Shown piece after piece: positions 28,330-37,075 of a stretch of DNA of 64,000 bases. The translations under genes and the position numbers were made by a program. The DNA is taken from positions 208,968 through 272,967 of the forward strand of contig NZ_NGUP01000003.1 in NCBI RefSeq assembly GCF_002206625.1, written 5' to 3'. This stretch comes from Polynucleobacter campilacus. GTDB lineage: Bacteria; Pseudomonadota; Gammaproteobacteria; Burkholderiales; Burkholderiaceae. Below the pieces are notes generated by a model. It saw nothing but the letters and a program-made list of their open reading frames with translations. It ran no database searches and was not told the DNA's origin. Numbering within the stretch: the first letter of the stretch is position 1; each line of letters begins with the position of its first letter.

Positions 28330-29523
28330 ATGAATAAGCCAGTTCAAGCGATCGACACCCATGCAGTGATGTTCATCACCCAACGCCCAGAAATCATCAT
28401 GGTCGAAGGTACGGGCTCGTGGGTAACGGACAACAATGGCAAGCGTTATTTAGATTTCTTACAAGGTTGGGCTGTTAATTGCTTAGGCCATAGCAATCCT
28501 GGAATGATTGCAGCACTGAATGCTCAAGCAAAAAAAATAATCAACCCAAGCCCTGCTTTTTATAACGAGCCTATGATTGGCTTATCCAATCTACTCACTG
28601 AAAATAGTTGTTTTGATAAAGTCTTTTTTGCTAACAGCGGCGCTGAGGCAAACGAAGGTGCCATCAAACTTGCACGCAAGTGGGGTCAGATCAATAAAAA
28701 TGGTGCCTTTGAAATCATTACTTTTGAACACAGCTTTCATGGCCGCACATTAGCCACGATGAGTGCCTCCGGAAAGCCTGGTTGGGATACGATGTTTGCC
28801 CCGCAAGTGGCTGGCTTTCCAAAAGCAGAATTAAATGATTTAGAGTCCGTCAAAAAACTGGTCACCGATAAAACAGTTGCGGTGATGATTGAACCCATTC
28901 AGGGCGAAGGTGGTGTGATACCTACCACTAAAGAATTTATGCGCGAACTGCGCAAGTTCACTAAAGAAAACAATATTCTGCTAATCGCTGATGAAGTACA
29001 GGCTGGTTGTGGCCGTACCGGTACCCTCTTTGCTTACCAGCATTACGGAATTGAGCCGGACATCATGACCTTAGGCAAGGGCATTGGTGGTGGCGTCCCC
29101 TTGGCAGCCCTCATGGCAACGAATTCAGTAGCTTGCTTTGTACCAGGAGACCAAGGTGGCACCTATAACGGCAACCCACTCATGACCGCTGTAGGTATGA
29201 GTGTCATCGAACAATTATTAGCGCCAGGATTTTTGGATAGCGTCAAAGCCAAAGGTGAATTACTCAAATCAGAACTGCTCAAACTATCCGTAGAATTTAA
29301 TCTCGAGGGCGAGCGTGGCGAAGGTTTGTTGCGTGCACTCATGCTTGGCAAAGATATTGGTGGAAAGCTCGTTGAACTCGCTCGTGATCGCAACCCTGAG
29401 GGATTGCTGATTAATTCACCAAGGCCAAACTTATTACGCTTTATGCCAGCCCTCAATGTGAGTGAAGATGAGATTCGCCAGATGATCAATATGCTGCGTG
29501 AGTTACTTAAACAAACCGCTTAG
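28330..29523 (+). CDS. argD: Acetylornithine transaminase (class III aminotransferase)
   Basis: PLP-dependent aminotransferase, 397 residues, for the N-acetylornithine step of arginine synthesis; it may also use succinyldiaminopimelate. Class III motifs: [15 protein letters not shown] (phosphate-binding), [30 protein letters not shown] with the cofactor-contacting Asp, and [13 protein letters not shown] with the Schiff-base Lys. Followed directly by convergent livF with 24 bp between stops. argG and argF lie elsewhere in the window, so arginine genes are scattered. Confidence 0.92.
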   Translation: MNKPVQAIDTHAVMFITQRPEIIMVEGTGSWVTDNNGKRYLDFLQGWAVNCLGHSNPGMIAALNAQAKKIINPSPAFYNEPMIGLSNLLTENSCFDKVFFANSGAEANEGAIKLARKWGQINKNGAFEIITFEHSFHGRTLATMSASGKPGWDTMFAPQVAGFPKAELNDLESVKKLVTDKTVAVMIEPIQGEGGVIPTTKEFMRELRKFTKENNILLIADEVQAGCGRTGTLFAYQHYGIEPDIMTLGKGIGGGVPLAALMATNSVACFVPGDQGGTYNGNPLMTAVGMSVIEQLLAPGFLDSVKAKGELLKSELLKLSVEFNLEGERGEGLLRALMLGKDIGGKLVELARDRNPEGLLINSPRPNLLRFMPALNVSEDEIRQMINMLRELLKQTA

Positions 29524-29547
29524 GGTTGTTCCTTTTCAAACGCTGAC

Positions 29548-30261
29548 TTATTCGCCTAAATAAGCTGTTCGTACTCTAGAGTCCTCTAGCAATTCTTTAC
29601 CTGAGCCACTTAAAGTAATTAATCCACTTTCCATGACATAAGCGCGATTTGCGATCTGCAAAGCCAAACGTGCGTTTTGCTCTACCAAGAGAATCGTCAT
29701 GCCACTGGCTGAAAGATTTCGGATAACATCAAAAATAGTTTCTACCATGATGGGAGATAAACCCATTGAGGGCTCATCCAATAGTAATAACTGGGGTTCC
29801 GCCATCATCGCCCTACCCATGGCTAGCATTTGCTGCTCCCCGCCAGAGAGGGTTCCTGCTAGCTGCGGTAAACGCTCCTTCAATCTTGGAAAGTAAGAGT
29901 AGACCTCTTCTAACTTTTGCTGAACAGCCTTGGCATCTTTTTTCAGAAATGCCCCCATCTGAAGATTTTCTAGAATGGTCATACGCTTAAATACCCCGCG
30001 ACCCTCAGGAACCATGCCCATACCGAGTTGCACCAGATCATAGGCCGGCAATTTCTCAGTAGGACGACTTGAGAACCGAATCTCACCTGCTGATGGAGTC
30101 AATACACCAGCAATGGCCTTCAAGCTTGAGCTCTTGCCTGCCCCATTAGCCCCAATTAAAGCAACTAACTCACCCTGATCAACATGTAAATCAATTCCTT
30201 TGACGGCATTAATCCCGCCATAAGAAACTTTGAGATTTTTTACACTCAGCAAGGTACCCAT
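29548..30261 (-). CDS. livF: Branched-chain amino acid ABC transporter, ATP-binding protein LivF
   Basis: ATPase of the LIV importer, about 237 residues. Walker A GANGAGKSS, signature LSGGEQQMLAMGRAM, Walker B LLLLDEPSMGL and the H-loop equivalent in LLVEQN are all intact. ATG 30261 overlaps the livG stop by one base; a GTG immediately upstream (30264) is also possible. It is the last gene of the liv operon. Confidence 0.94.
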   Translation of the reverse strand: MGTLLSVKNLKVSYGGINAVKGIDLHVDQGELVALIGANGAGKSSSLKAIAGVLTPSAGEIRFSSRPTEKLPAYDLVQLGMGMVPEGRGVFKRMTILENLQMGAFLKKDAKAVQQKLEEVYSYFPRLKERLPQLAGTLSGGEQQMLAMGRAMMAEPQLLLLDEPSMGLSPIMVETIFDVIRNLSASGMTILLVEQNARLALQIANRAYVMESGLITLSGSGKELLEDSRVRTAYLGE

Positions 30262-31034
30262 CACACTGCCCCCTGACCGAGATAGGCCCTAATCACTTCT
30301 GGGTGCACGCGCACATCTGCCGGCTTACCCGAGGCAATCACTTTTCCGTAATCAAGCACTGTCAGGCTGTCACAAATACCCATCACCAAACTCACATCAT
30401 GTTCGATCAGTAAAATAGTTTTGCCATCCGCCCGAATACGCAGCAATAACTCACGCAACTCCAACTTTTCAGTTGCATTCATTCCTGCTGCAGGCTCATC
30501 TAGAGCCAGCAGCTTAGGTTCAGTAGCCAAGGCCCGTGCGATCTCTAGGCGGCGCTGATGTCCGTACGATAGATTGCGTGCTTCCATAGCGGCATACTCA
30601 CTTAAACCAACATAAGCTAGCAGTTGCAGTGATTTATCTCGAATAGATCTCTCCTCTCGCTTAGTAGATGGAAAGCGAAAGATTGCACCCAGCACTCCCG
30701 CGCTTGATCGACAATGGCAGCCGACCATCACGTTTTCTAGAACTGACATTTCACCAAATAGGCGAATATTCTGAAAGGTTCTAGCTAATCCAGACTGAGT
30801 GACCTCAGAGACTGACTCGGGAACATAAGACTTTCCATCAAATAAAAATATCCCAGAATCAGCTGGATATAAACCCGTAATGACATTAAAGAAGGTGGTC
30901 TTACCTGCGCCATTGGGCCCTATTAACCCAACGATCGAGCCATGTGGAACTTTTAAGCCCACTGAATCGAGCGCATGGACACCGCCAAAGCATTTAGAAA
31001 CATTAGCGACATCTAAAAGTAAGCGCTCCATCAT
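30261..31034 (-). CDS. livG: Branched-chain amino acid ABC transporter, ATP-binding protein LivG
   Basis: Second ATPase of the LIV importer, 257 residues. Walker A GPNGAGKTTFFNVITG, signature LSYGHQRRLEIARA, Walker B LLALDEPAAGMN and switch His in LLIEHDVSLVM. The motif AAGMNATEK after Walker B is typical of LivG. The ATG overlaps the livM stop (ATGA), showing tight coupling within livHMGF. It begins with tandem ATG codons. Confidence 0.95.
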   Translation of the reverse strand: MMERLLLDVANVSKCFGGVHALDSVGLKVPHGSIVGLIGPNGAGKTTFFNVITGLYPADSGIFLFDGKSYVPESVSEVTQSGLARTFQNIRLFGEMSVLENVMVGCHCRSSAGVLGAIFRFPSTKREERSIRDKSLQLLAYVGLSEYAAMEARNLSYGHQRRLEIARALATEPKLLALDEPAAGMNATEKLELRELLLRIRADGKTILLIEHDVSLVMGICDSLTVLDYGKVIASGKPADVRVHPEVIRAYLGQGAV

Positions 31035-32140
31035 GAATTATTCCCACCCTTTTGCCAGATACCGCCTGGGCGATACAGCATGATTAAGATGAGGGCTAAG
31101 CCGTAAATCAGTTGGCGAATGATTTCAACATCAATAATCACATGGCCGAACAGGGCTTGTTGCAAAGGTTGCGCAATGCCACGCAATACCTCAGGAAAGA
31201 TAGCGAGTAGAACTGCGCCCAGGATGACGCCAGGGATGTGCCCAATGCCACCAAGCACCACCATTGCTAACACGACAATCGATTCCCACAGGGTAAATGA
31301 TTCGGGCGAAACAAATCCCTGAAAAGCAGCAAATAAAACTCCCGCTACACCAGCAAAAGATGCTCCGATAGCAAAGGCTAACAGTTTCATATTGCGAGTA
31401 TTGATACCCATCGCCTTAGCAGCTATCTCATCTTCACGAATAGCTACCCATGCACGACCGATTCGTGAGTCCTGTAGATGTAAACAAACAATCGCTATGG
31501 ATATGGCCAAAAGTAAAAACAAATAGAACACCAGATATAGACCAGGAATCTGTATAAATCCGAGATCCAATGGCTTTGCAAAAGAAATTCCAAATAATTG
31601 AATTGGATCAATTGCAGCAATTCCTTTAGGACCATTGGTCAGATTAAATGGACGATCCAGATTATTCATAAAGATCCGAATAATTTCTCCAAAACCCAAA
31701 GTCACAATCGCTAAGTAATCTCCTCGCAACTGTAGAGTTGGAAAACCTAAAATGATGCCAAATAGAGCTGCTAGGATGATGGAAAACACAGCAACAATCC
31801 AAGGTGAAAAATGCATCCCCTCCGGAAAGGCTGCCGCAATAGTCTCAAACTGCTGCGGTAAGTGCGGGGATGCTAATAGCGCAAAGCTATACGCACCAAG
31901 CGCATAAAAAGCGATATATCCTAAGTCTAGTAGTCCAGCAAAGCCCACAACGACATTCAAACCCAGGGCAAGAACGATATAAAGCAAAGCAAAGTCGAGC
32001 ACTCGTATCCAGTAATTACCGCCACTAGCGCCAACCACCCAAGGCAAAATCATTAAGGCAACGATGCCGATCCATAAATAGGCGGACCGAGGGAGTTGAT
32101 CAAATAGGGCTTTCTTAAGCACGGTCTGAAACCCTTTCAC
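31031..32140 (-). CDS. livM: Branched-chain amino acid ABC transporter permease LivM
   Basis: Inner-membrane permease, 369 residues with about 8-10 hydrophobic segments. It carries the LivM signature GLLDLGYIAFYALGAYSFALL and the cytoplasmic EAA-like loop GRAWVAIREDEIAAKAMGIN that contacts the ATPases. It starts at GTG 32140, overlapping livH by 26 bp; GTG 32122 is an in-frame alternative with a shorter overlap. Slightly longer than E. coli-type LivM cores because of an extended N-terminus. Confidence 0.94.
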   Translation of the reverse strand: MKGFQTVLKKALFDQLPRSAYLWIGIVALMILPWVVGASGGNYWIRVLDFALLYIVLALGLNVVVGFAGLLDLGYIAFYALGAYSFALLASPHLPQQFETIAAAFPEGMHFSPWIVAVFSIILAALFGIILGFPTLQLRGDYLAIVTLGFGEIIRIFMNNLDRPFNLTNGPKGIAAIDPIQLFGISFAKPLDLGFIQIPGLYLVFYLFLLLAISIAIVCLHLQDSRIGRAWVAIREDEIAAKAMGINTRNMKLLAFAIGASFAGVAGVLFAAFQGFVSPESFTLWESIVVLAMVVLGGIGHIPGVILGAVLLAIFPEVLRGIAQPLQQALFGHVIIDVEIIRQLIYGLALILIMLYRPGGIWQKGGNNS

Positions 32141-33050
32141 CCAAGAGTCCCGTTGGACGCAAGACCAAAACCAAGATCAACACTAAGAAGGCAAAGATAT
32201 CTTGATAGTTTGAACCAAAGACGCCACCAGTCAAATCACCAATATAGCCAGCGCCTAAAGATTCAATTAATCCTAAGAGTAGGCCACCCAACATGGCCCC
32301 CTTTAAATTTCCGATGCCGCCCAAAACAGCTGCAGTAAAAGCTTTTAGGCCGGGAATGAATCCCATATAAAAATGTACATTTCCGTAGTTACTAGCAATC
32401 ATGATCCCAGCCAGAGCCGCTAGCGCTCCGCCTAACATAAAGGTAATTGAAATAACACGATTCGGATTGACACCCATGAGTGCGGCAATTTGAGTGTTCT
32501 CTGCTGTAGCTCGCATGGCTCTACCAAGTTTGGTTTTTTCGACCAAGAACAACAAACCACACATCACTGCTAACGCAACCACAATGATGACAATTTCCTT
32601 ACCAGTAATCGTTGCGCCACTACCCCATAAATCAATTGGAATTGAAGGCAACAATTGTGGATAGGTCATCGGGTTACGAGACCAAATCATCATCGCAATT
32701 GTTTGGAGCAAGATCGACATACCGATTGCAGAGATCAAGGGGGCTAAACGTGGCGCATTGCGCAGAGGACGATAGGCAATCCGCTCAATCCAGTAGCTTA
32801 AGCCAGCGCAAACGGCCATCGTGATAGGTAAAACAATTAAGAGGGTTAACCAACCCGGAAGATCGCTAGTGAAACTTAAGATTAATCCCAGTAATGAAAG
32901 CGATACCATGGCGCCAATCATTAGTACTTCACCATGAGCAAAATTGATAATCCCCAGTACGCCATACACCATGGTGTAACCCAAGGCAATCAAAGCATAG
33001 ATGCTACCTAGCACTAAGCCATTGATTATTTGCTGAAGAAAGATATCCAT
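32115..33050 (-). CDS. livH: Branched-chain amino acid ABC transporter permease LivH
   Basis: Inner-membrane permease partner of LivM, about 311 residues, strongly hydrophobic. Typical start MDIFLQQIINGLVLGSIYAL at ATG 33050; the open frame continues to 33119 through the terminator hairpin and is rejected. Family motif YGVLGIINFAHGEVLMIGA near residue 30 and the ATPase-contact loop GRAMRATAENTQIAALMGVN are present. It follows livK after a hairpin that should reduce read-through. Confidence 0.95.
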   Translation of the reverse strand: MDIFLQQIINGLVLGSIYALIALGYTMVYGVLGIINFAHGEVLMIGAMVSLSLLGLILSFTSDLPGWLTLLIVLPITMAVCAGLSYWIERIAYRPLRNAPRLAPLISAIGMSILLQTIAMMIWSRNPMTYPQLLPSIPIDLWGSGATITGKEIVIIVVALAVMCGLLFLVEKTKLGRAMRATAENTQIAALMGVNPNRVISITFMLGGALAALAGIMIASNYGNVHFYMGFIPGLKAFTAAVLGGIGNLKGAMLGGLLLGLIESLGAGYIGDLTGGVFGSNYQDIFAFLVLILVLVLRPTGLLGERVSDRA

Positions 33051-33070
33051 TAAGTTACTGTGTTTATGAG

Positions 33071-33107
33071 GCGAAAAAAAAAGAGTGCCGCTTCTGCGGC
33101 ACTCTTT
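33071..33107 (-). terminator. Hairpin between livK and livH (attenuating terminator)
   Basis: Read on the minus strand, an 11-bp perfect stem (33106-33096 with 33091-33081; arms AAGAGTGCCGC and GCGGCACTCTT, loop AGAA) is followed by a long T-run (33082-33074). It lies inside the liv operon and likely sets high livK over livHMGF expression. Confidence 0.85.
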
Positions 33108-33119
33108 TATCAACAGCAT

Positions 33120-34304
33120 TTACATCTTAATGACGTCTAAAACAGTTTTCTTCTTATCTTTAAAGTCATACAAGGTAATGACACCCTCTTTCATATCGCC
33201 TTTATTGTCAAAGGCAATATTGCCAACCAAGCCATTCATCTTGGTATCTGGCATGGCAGCGAGAATCTTTGCTGGATCAGCAGAGTTTGCACGCTTCATT
33301 GAATCCACGAGGACATAAACAGCATCATAGGTAAATGGGGCATAGATCTGTACGTCAGCATTGAAACGCTCTTTATAACGCTTCTGGAAATCAGCGCCCT
33401 GTGCCATTTTGGACAAAGCCATACCAGCTTCTGAGCAAGTCACGTTGATCACAGCCTCACCAGCTAACTCTGCAAGCTTCTCTGTGCACATACCATCACC
33501 ACCAACTACTTTGGCTTTGATACCCAGTTCTGCGGCTTGCTTAGTTAATGGGCCACCAGTAGCATCCATACCGCCATACATAATGACATCAGGTTTCTTG
33601 CCCTTTACTTTAGTCAGAATGGCCTTGAAATCTGTTGCCTTGTTGTTACTTGCTTCGCGAGTAACCACTTGAACACCAGCAGCTTTAATAGTTTTTTCAA
33701 ACTCATCTGCTAAGCCTTTGCCATACTGAGTAGAGTCATCGATGATGGCGACAGTTTTGGCCTTTAAGGTATTAACAACATAATTAGCCAACGCTGGGCC
33801 TTGTTGCGCATCAGTTGCGACTAAACGATAAGTTGTTTTAAAGCCCTGCTTTGTAAAGTCAGGATTAGTTGCGGATGGAGAAACTTGGGTGATACCAGCA
33901 TCACTGTAGATTTTGGAGGCTGGAATACTGGTTCCAGAATTCAGGTGGCCAACTACACCAACAACCTTAGCATCTACCAATTTCTGCGCAACTTGAGTGG
34001 CAGTCTTAGGATCTTCAGCATCATCCTCAGGCACTAAAGTTAATACAACTTTTTTACCATCAATTGTTAAGCCACTTTTATTGATCTCTTCAATCGCTAG
34101 GCGCGCACCATTTTCATTATCTTTACCTAAGTGGGCGATTGGGCCAGTCAAAGGGGCGACGTGCCCGATCTTCACTTCCACTCCATCGGTAGGAGTAGCA
34201 GCAGTCTTATCACCGCCCTTGCCGCAGCCAAACAAAATTAAGGTCGCTGCCGCTGCAATAGTACTTTTCATAAACATCGCTTTTGATACTTTTCTATTAA
34301 TCAT
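33120..34304 (-). CDS. livK: Branched-chain amino acid ABC transporter substrate-binding protein
   Basis: Periplasmic binding protein of the LIV type, 394 residues. The N-terminus has a lipoprotein-like signal (STIAAAATLILFGC) with a probable lipobox Cys near residue 27, so it is likely membrane-anchored. The mature part has type I periplasmic-binding motifs: VKIGHVAPLTGPIAHLGKD, then GVVGHLNSGTSIPASKIY and SPSATNP. The start at 34304 is supported by AGAGGAG 8 nt upstream. Only 25 bp separate it from ispH upstream, leaving little room for a separate promoter. Ligand (Leu/Ile/Val or another amino acid) cannot be fixed. Confidence 0.93.
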   Translation of the reverse strand: MINRKVSKAMFMKSTIAAAATLILFGCGKGGDKTAATPTDGVEVKIGHVAPLTGPIAHLGKDNENGARLAIEEINKSGLTIDGKKVVLTLVPEDDAEDPKTATQVAQKLVDAKVVGVVGHLNSGTSIPASKIYSDAGITQVSPSATNPDFTKQGFKTTYRLVATDAQQGPALANYVVNTLKAKTVAIIDDSTQYGKGLADEFEKTIKAAGVQVVTREASNNKATDFKAILTKVKGKKPDVIMYGGMDATGGPLTKQAAELGIKAKVVGGDGMCTEKLAELAGEAVINVTCSEAGMALSKMAQGADFQKRYKERFNADVQIYAPFTYDAVYVLVDSMKRANSADPAKILAAMPDTKMNGLVGNIAFDNKGDMKEGVITLYDFKDKKKTVLDVIKM

Positions 34305-34329
34305 CTACAGCTCCTCTGATATGAATACT

Positions 34330-35271
34330 TCAGCCAACTAAATTTTTAGGTAGTGAGAATGTCACATCTTCCACTACGCCATCTAATGCACGAACTTGAC
34401 GCGGTCCAAATTCCAGAATACGTGCCACGATCGATTGAGCCAAACTCTCTGGCGCAGATGCACCAGCAGTTAGGCCAATACGCTTTTTGCCAACAAACCA
34501 CTCTGGCTTAAGTTGCTCAGGGGCGTCCACCATGTAAGAGGGAACGCCTAATTTTTCAGATAATTCACGCAAGCGATTGGAGTTTGAGCTCGCTGCACTT
34601 CCAACCACAATGACGACCTCCACTTGAGGTGCCATAAATTTCACAGCATCCTGACGATTCTGAGTGGCATAACAAATATCTTGCTTGCGTGGCTGAACAA
34701 TGTTGGGAAATTTTTTGGTGAGGGCTTCGACAATTTCTTTAGTCTCATCGATGGATAAAGTTGTTTGTGTCACAAAAGCGATTTTTTCATTGTCTGCAAA
34801 GGATAAATCGGCAATATCGGCAACCTTCTCAATTAAGAAAAGCCCCTTCTCTACTTGCCCCATCGTTCCCTCAACCTCTGGGTGCCCCGCATGACCAATC
34901 ATCAAAATAGTAAAACCATCTTTGGACATCTTCACTACCTCAAGATGGACTTTGGTCACCAATGGGCAAGTGGCGTCATACACCTGCAGGCCACGTGCTT
35001 GAGCATCTTTACGTACTTCTTGAGATACACCGTGAGCACTGAACACAACGATTCCGCCTTTAGGAACCTCTTGCAAGTCCTCTACAAACACTGCACCTTT
35101 TTCGCGCAATTCATTCACAACATATGCGTTGTGAACAATCTCGTGGCGTACATAAATAGGCGCACCGAAACGTGTCAGAGCTTCATTGACGATATTGATG
35201 GCACGATCCACGCCCGCACAAAAACCGCGGGGCTGCGCCATCAAAATTTCAGGGTTGTCTGGATTATTCAT
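34330..35271 (-). CDS. ispH: 4-hydroxy-3-methylbut-2-enyl diphosphate reductase
   Basis: Last enzyme of the MEP pathway, yielding IPP and DMAPP with a [4Fe-4S] cluster. 313 residues. The three cluster cysteines are visible in PRGFCAGVDRA (near residue 18), DATCPLV and DICYATQNR; VFSAHGVS and GHAGHPEVEG supply substrate-binding His and Glu residues. It follows fkpB by 3 bp, the usual fkpB-ispH pairing, and precedes livK on the same strand. Together with dxs and ispA it gives this window both ends of the isoprenoid route. Confidence 0.96.
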   Translation of the reverse strand: MNNPDNPEILMAQPRGFCAGVDRAINIVNEALTRFGAPIYVRHEIVHNAYVVNELREKGAVFVEDLQEVPKGGIVVFSAHGVSQEVRKDAQARGLQVYDATCPLVTKVHLEVVKMSKDGFTILMIGHAGHPEVEGTMGQVEKGLFLIEKVADIADLSFADNEKIAFVTQTTLSIDETKEIVEALTKKFPNIVQPRKQDICYATQNRQDAVKFMAPQVEVVIVVGSAASSNSNRLRELSEKLGVPSYMVDAPEQLKPEWFVGKKRIGLTAGASAPESLAQSIVARILEFGPRQVRALDGVVEDVTFSLPKNLVG

Positions 35272-35274
35272 CTG

Positions 35275-35721
35275 TTAAAGAATAGCAACAATTTCTGCTT
35301 CAAAAGTAATAGGCCTGCCGGCCAAAGGATGATTGAAGTCAAACCATGCGCCCTCATCATCAATCGATTGCAAAACACCTGCATATTGTGCGCCGCCTGG
35401 TGCATTGAATTCAATTACATCGCCCGGATTAAATTCCACATCATCAGCGCGACCTTCTTTCAAGGCCTTCAAGGAAACCCATTGCACCAAATCTTCTTTA
35501 CGCTCACCAAAACTTTCTTCCGGTGAAAGTAAGGCACTTTTTTTCTCACCCAAGCCAAGTCCTAGTAATACTTTTTCAAAACAGGGAGCAAATTGTCCAG
35601 AACCCATCAGAATCGTCGCAGGACGATCAACAAAAGTATTGATGTAGTCATCCCCATTAGGCAAAGTGAGCCGGTAGTTGAGGGTCAAGTAGGAATGGGG
35701 CAAAACAGTAAGCTGAGTCAT
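35275..35721 (-). CDS. fkpB: FKBP-type peptidyl-prolyl isomerase (SlpA/FkpB)
   Basis: Cytosolic SlyD/SlpA-like prolyl isomerase, 148 residues from ATG 35721 (MTQLTVLPHSYLTLNYRL). FKBP features: YLTLNYRLTLPNGDDYINTF, MGSGQFAPCFEKVLLGLGLG, then the inserted IF-domain region with GERKEDLVQ, and FNHPLAGRPITFEAEI at the end, matching the DFNHPLAG motif of the family. The frame continues to 35784, but no homology lies there. TACAAT ends 6 nt before the ATG and there is no Shine-Dalgarno sequence. It is head-to-head with radC. Confidence 0.93.
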   Translation of the reverse strand: MTQLTVLPHSYLTLNYRLTLPNGDDYINTFVDRPATILMGSGQFAPCFEKVLLGLGLGEKKSALLSPEESFGERKEDLVQWVSLKALKEGRADDVEFNPGDVIEFNAPGGAQYAGVLQSIDDEGAWFDFNHPLAGRPITFEAEIVAIL

Positions 35722-35727
35722 AAGCTT

Positions 35728-35733
35728 ATTGTA
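35728..35733 (-). promoter_or_regulatory. Candidate -10 element of fkpB-ispH
   Basis: TACAAT on the minus strand (5 of 6), 6 nt before the fkpB ATG, predicting a leaderless start. No clear -35. Confidence 0.4.
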
Positions 35734-35751
35734 TCTAGGCCTGCGCCCGCT

Positions 35752-36447
35752 GTGCACTCCCCAATTACGGGCTGGCCCAAACATGAGCAGCCTCGTGAAA
35801 AGCTCCGAATGGAAGGTGCTGCTGCGCTTTCTGATGCGGAACTTTTAGCTATTTTTTTGCGGGTTGGCGTCAAAGGCAAAACCGCAGTGGCCCTAGCCCA
35901 AGATCTCCTGCATCATTTTGGGAGCCTGCCCCGCCTGCTCGGATGCACCCGTGAAGAACTCACTTGTATCCATGGAATGGGGCTATCCAAATGGTCGCAA
36001 ATCCAAGCTGCCTATGAGCTAGTAAAGCGCAGTCTTGAGGATGGGCTGGCTCAGGACTCTATTTTTTCCTCGCCTAGCCATGTTAGAGAGTTCTTGCAGG
36101 CCAAAATTGGTCGCCTGCCCCACGAGGTCTTCCTTTGCCTCTACCTAGACTCTCGCCTACATCTCATTGAATGCCAGGAGCTATTTAGGGGGTCTATAAC
36201 CCACACCGCCGTCTACCCTCGAGAAATTCTGAAGGAGGCCCTCTCCAGAAATGCCAGCGCCCTGATCGTGGCGCATAACCACCCCAGCGGCAACCCCTTA
36301 CCCAGCAATGCAGATCAAGATCTGACCAGAACCCTTCAAAATGTCCTGCAATTAGTTGACATTGCACTGCTAGACCACTGCATCGTCAGCGGCAGCGGTT
36401 TTTTCTCTTTTTCAGATGCTGGCCTTATGAGTATTGGCAAAAAATGA
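35752..36447 (+). CDS. radC: RadC family (JAB/MPN) protein
   Basis: UPF0758/RadC protein with an N-terminal helix-hairpin-helix-like region (GWPKHEQPREKL, then AALSDAELLAIFLRVGVKG) and a C-terminal JAB1/MPN metal-binding domain with HNHPSGNPLPSNADQDLT. The real activity of RadC is unsettled; the old repair role is disputed. The start is uncertain: GTG 35752 puts the conserved Trp at residue 8 and avoids overlap with fkpB, but lacks a Shine-Dalgarno sequence. ATG 35695 has GAGGG 10 nt upstream, adds 19 residues and would overlap fkpB head-to-head by 27 bp. Confidence 0.9.
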   Translation: MHSPITGWPKHEQPREKLRMEGAAALSDAELLAIFLRVGVKGKTAVALAQDLLHHFGSLPRLLGCTREELTCIHGMGLSKWSQIQAAYELVKRSLEDGLAQDSIFSSPSHVREFLQAKIGRLPHEVFLCLYLDSRLHLIECQELFRGSITHTAVYPREILKEALSRNASALIVAHNHPSGNPLPSNADQDLTRTLQNVLQLVDIALLDHCIVSGSGFFSFSDAGLMSIGKK

Positions 36448-36554
36448 TAGTAATTACTAACTTATATTGGATTTAAGGTCCTTTCTACCCAATTTCTCGA
36501 ACAGAGCCCAAAACCAAAGCCATTTAGGACTAGCCCAAAATAGGCTGGGACTGA

Positions 36555-36560
36555 TACAAT
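36555..36560 (+). promoter_or_regulatory. Candidate -10 element of rpmB-rpmG
   Basis: TACAAT, 31 nt before the rpmB ATG; the leader would be about 25 nt and includes a GGAG Shine-Dalgarno sequence at 36580. -35 not clear. Confidence 0.4.
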
Positions 36561-36591
36561 CTTCTTTTTTCGCAATTAATGGAGTTATGTC

Positions 36592-36825
36592 ATGGCAAAA
36601 GTTTGCCAAGTCACTGGGAAGAAGCCGATGGTTGGCAACAATGTATCCCATGCAAACAATAAAACGAAGCGTCGCTTTTTGCCGAATTTGCAAAACCGTC
36701 GTTTCTGGGTTGAATCTGAAAACCGTTGGATTAGCTTGCGCTTAACCAATGCTGGTTTGCGCGTTATCGACAAGAACGGCATCGATGCTGTGTTGTCTGA
36801 TCTACGTGCACGTGGCGAAATTTAA
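36592..36825 (+). CDS. rpmB: 50S ribosomal protein L28
   Basis: 77-residue basic ribosomal protein. It begins [17 protein letters not shown] and continues [19 protein letters not shown] and ends RARGEI, matching proteobacterial L28 almost throughout. Only one Cys remains, so it is the zinc-free form. GGAG lies 8 nt upstream. rpmG follows after 11 bp in the standard rpmBG operon. Confidence 0.97.
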   Translation: MAKVCQVTGKKPMVGNNVSHANNKTKRRFLPNLQNRRFWVESENRWISLRLTNAGLRVIDKNGIDAVLSDLRARGEI

Positions 36826-36836
36826 GGAGCGCACAA

Positions 36837-37004
36837 ATGGCTAAGGGCGGCAGAGAAAAAATCAAGTTAGAGTCATCAGCAGGTACTGGTCACTTCTACA
36901 CAACTTCAAAAAACAAGCGTACTAAGCCTGAGAAAATGGAGATCATGAAGTTTGATCCAACCATTCGCAAGCACGTTGCTTACAAAGAAACAAAGCTGAA
37001 GTAA
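36837..37004 (+). CDS. rpmG: 50S ribosomal protein L33
   Basis: 55-residue ribosomal protein. The translated frame reads [20 protein letters not shown], then [13 protein letters not shown] text ([20 protein letters not shown]) and ends [11 protein letters not shown]. No CxxC pairs are present, so it is the zinc-independent (C-minus) form. AAGGAG lies 8 nt before the ATG. It is the second gene of rpmB-rpmG and is followed by a strong terminator. Confidence 0.97.
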   Translation: MAKGGREKIKLESSAGTGHFYTTSKNKRTKPEKMEIMKFDPTIRKHVAYKETKLK

Positions 37005-37020
37005 ATTACTTCCAGCAAAT

Positions 37021-37047
37021 AAAAAACCCGCTATGTGCGGGTTTTTT
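37021..37047. terminator. Bidirectional terminator between rpmG and the desaturase gene
   Basis: AAAAAACCCGC (37021-37031) pairs with GCGGGTTTTTT (37037-37047) around a 5-nt loop. A-run and T-run flank the GC stem on both sides, so it can end transcripts from rpmG and from the convergent desaturase gene. Confidence 0.85.
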
Positions 37048-37075
37048 ATTGCCTAGAAATTCTTGCCCGTGGTAG

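Noticed and set aside
34855..35526. 223-codon open frame on the plus strand opposite ispH and fkpB
   Set aside because: It crosses the boundary of two well-supported genes, has no recognisable motif and reads as the antisense shadow of conserved codons.
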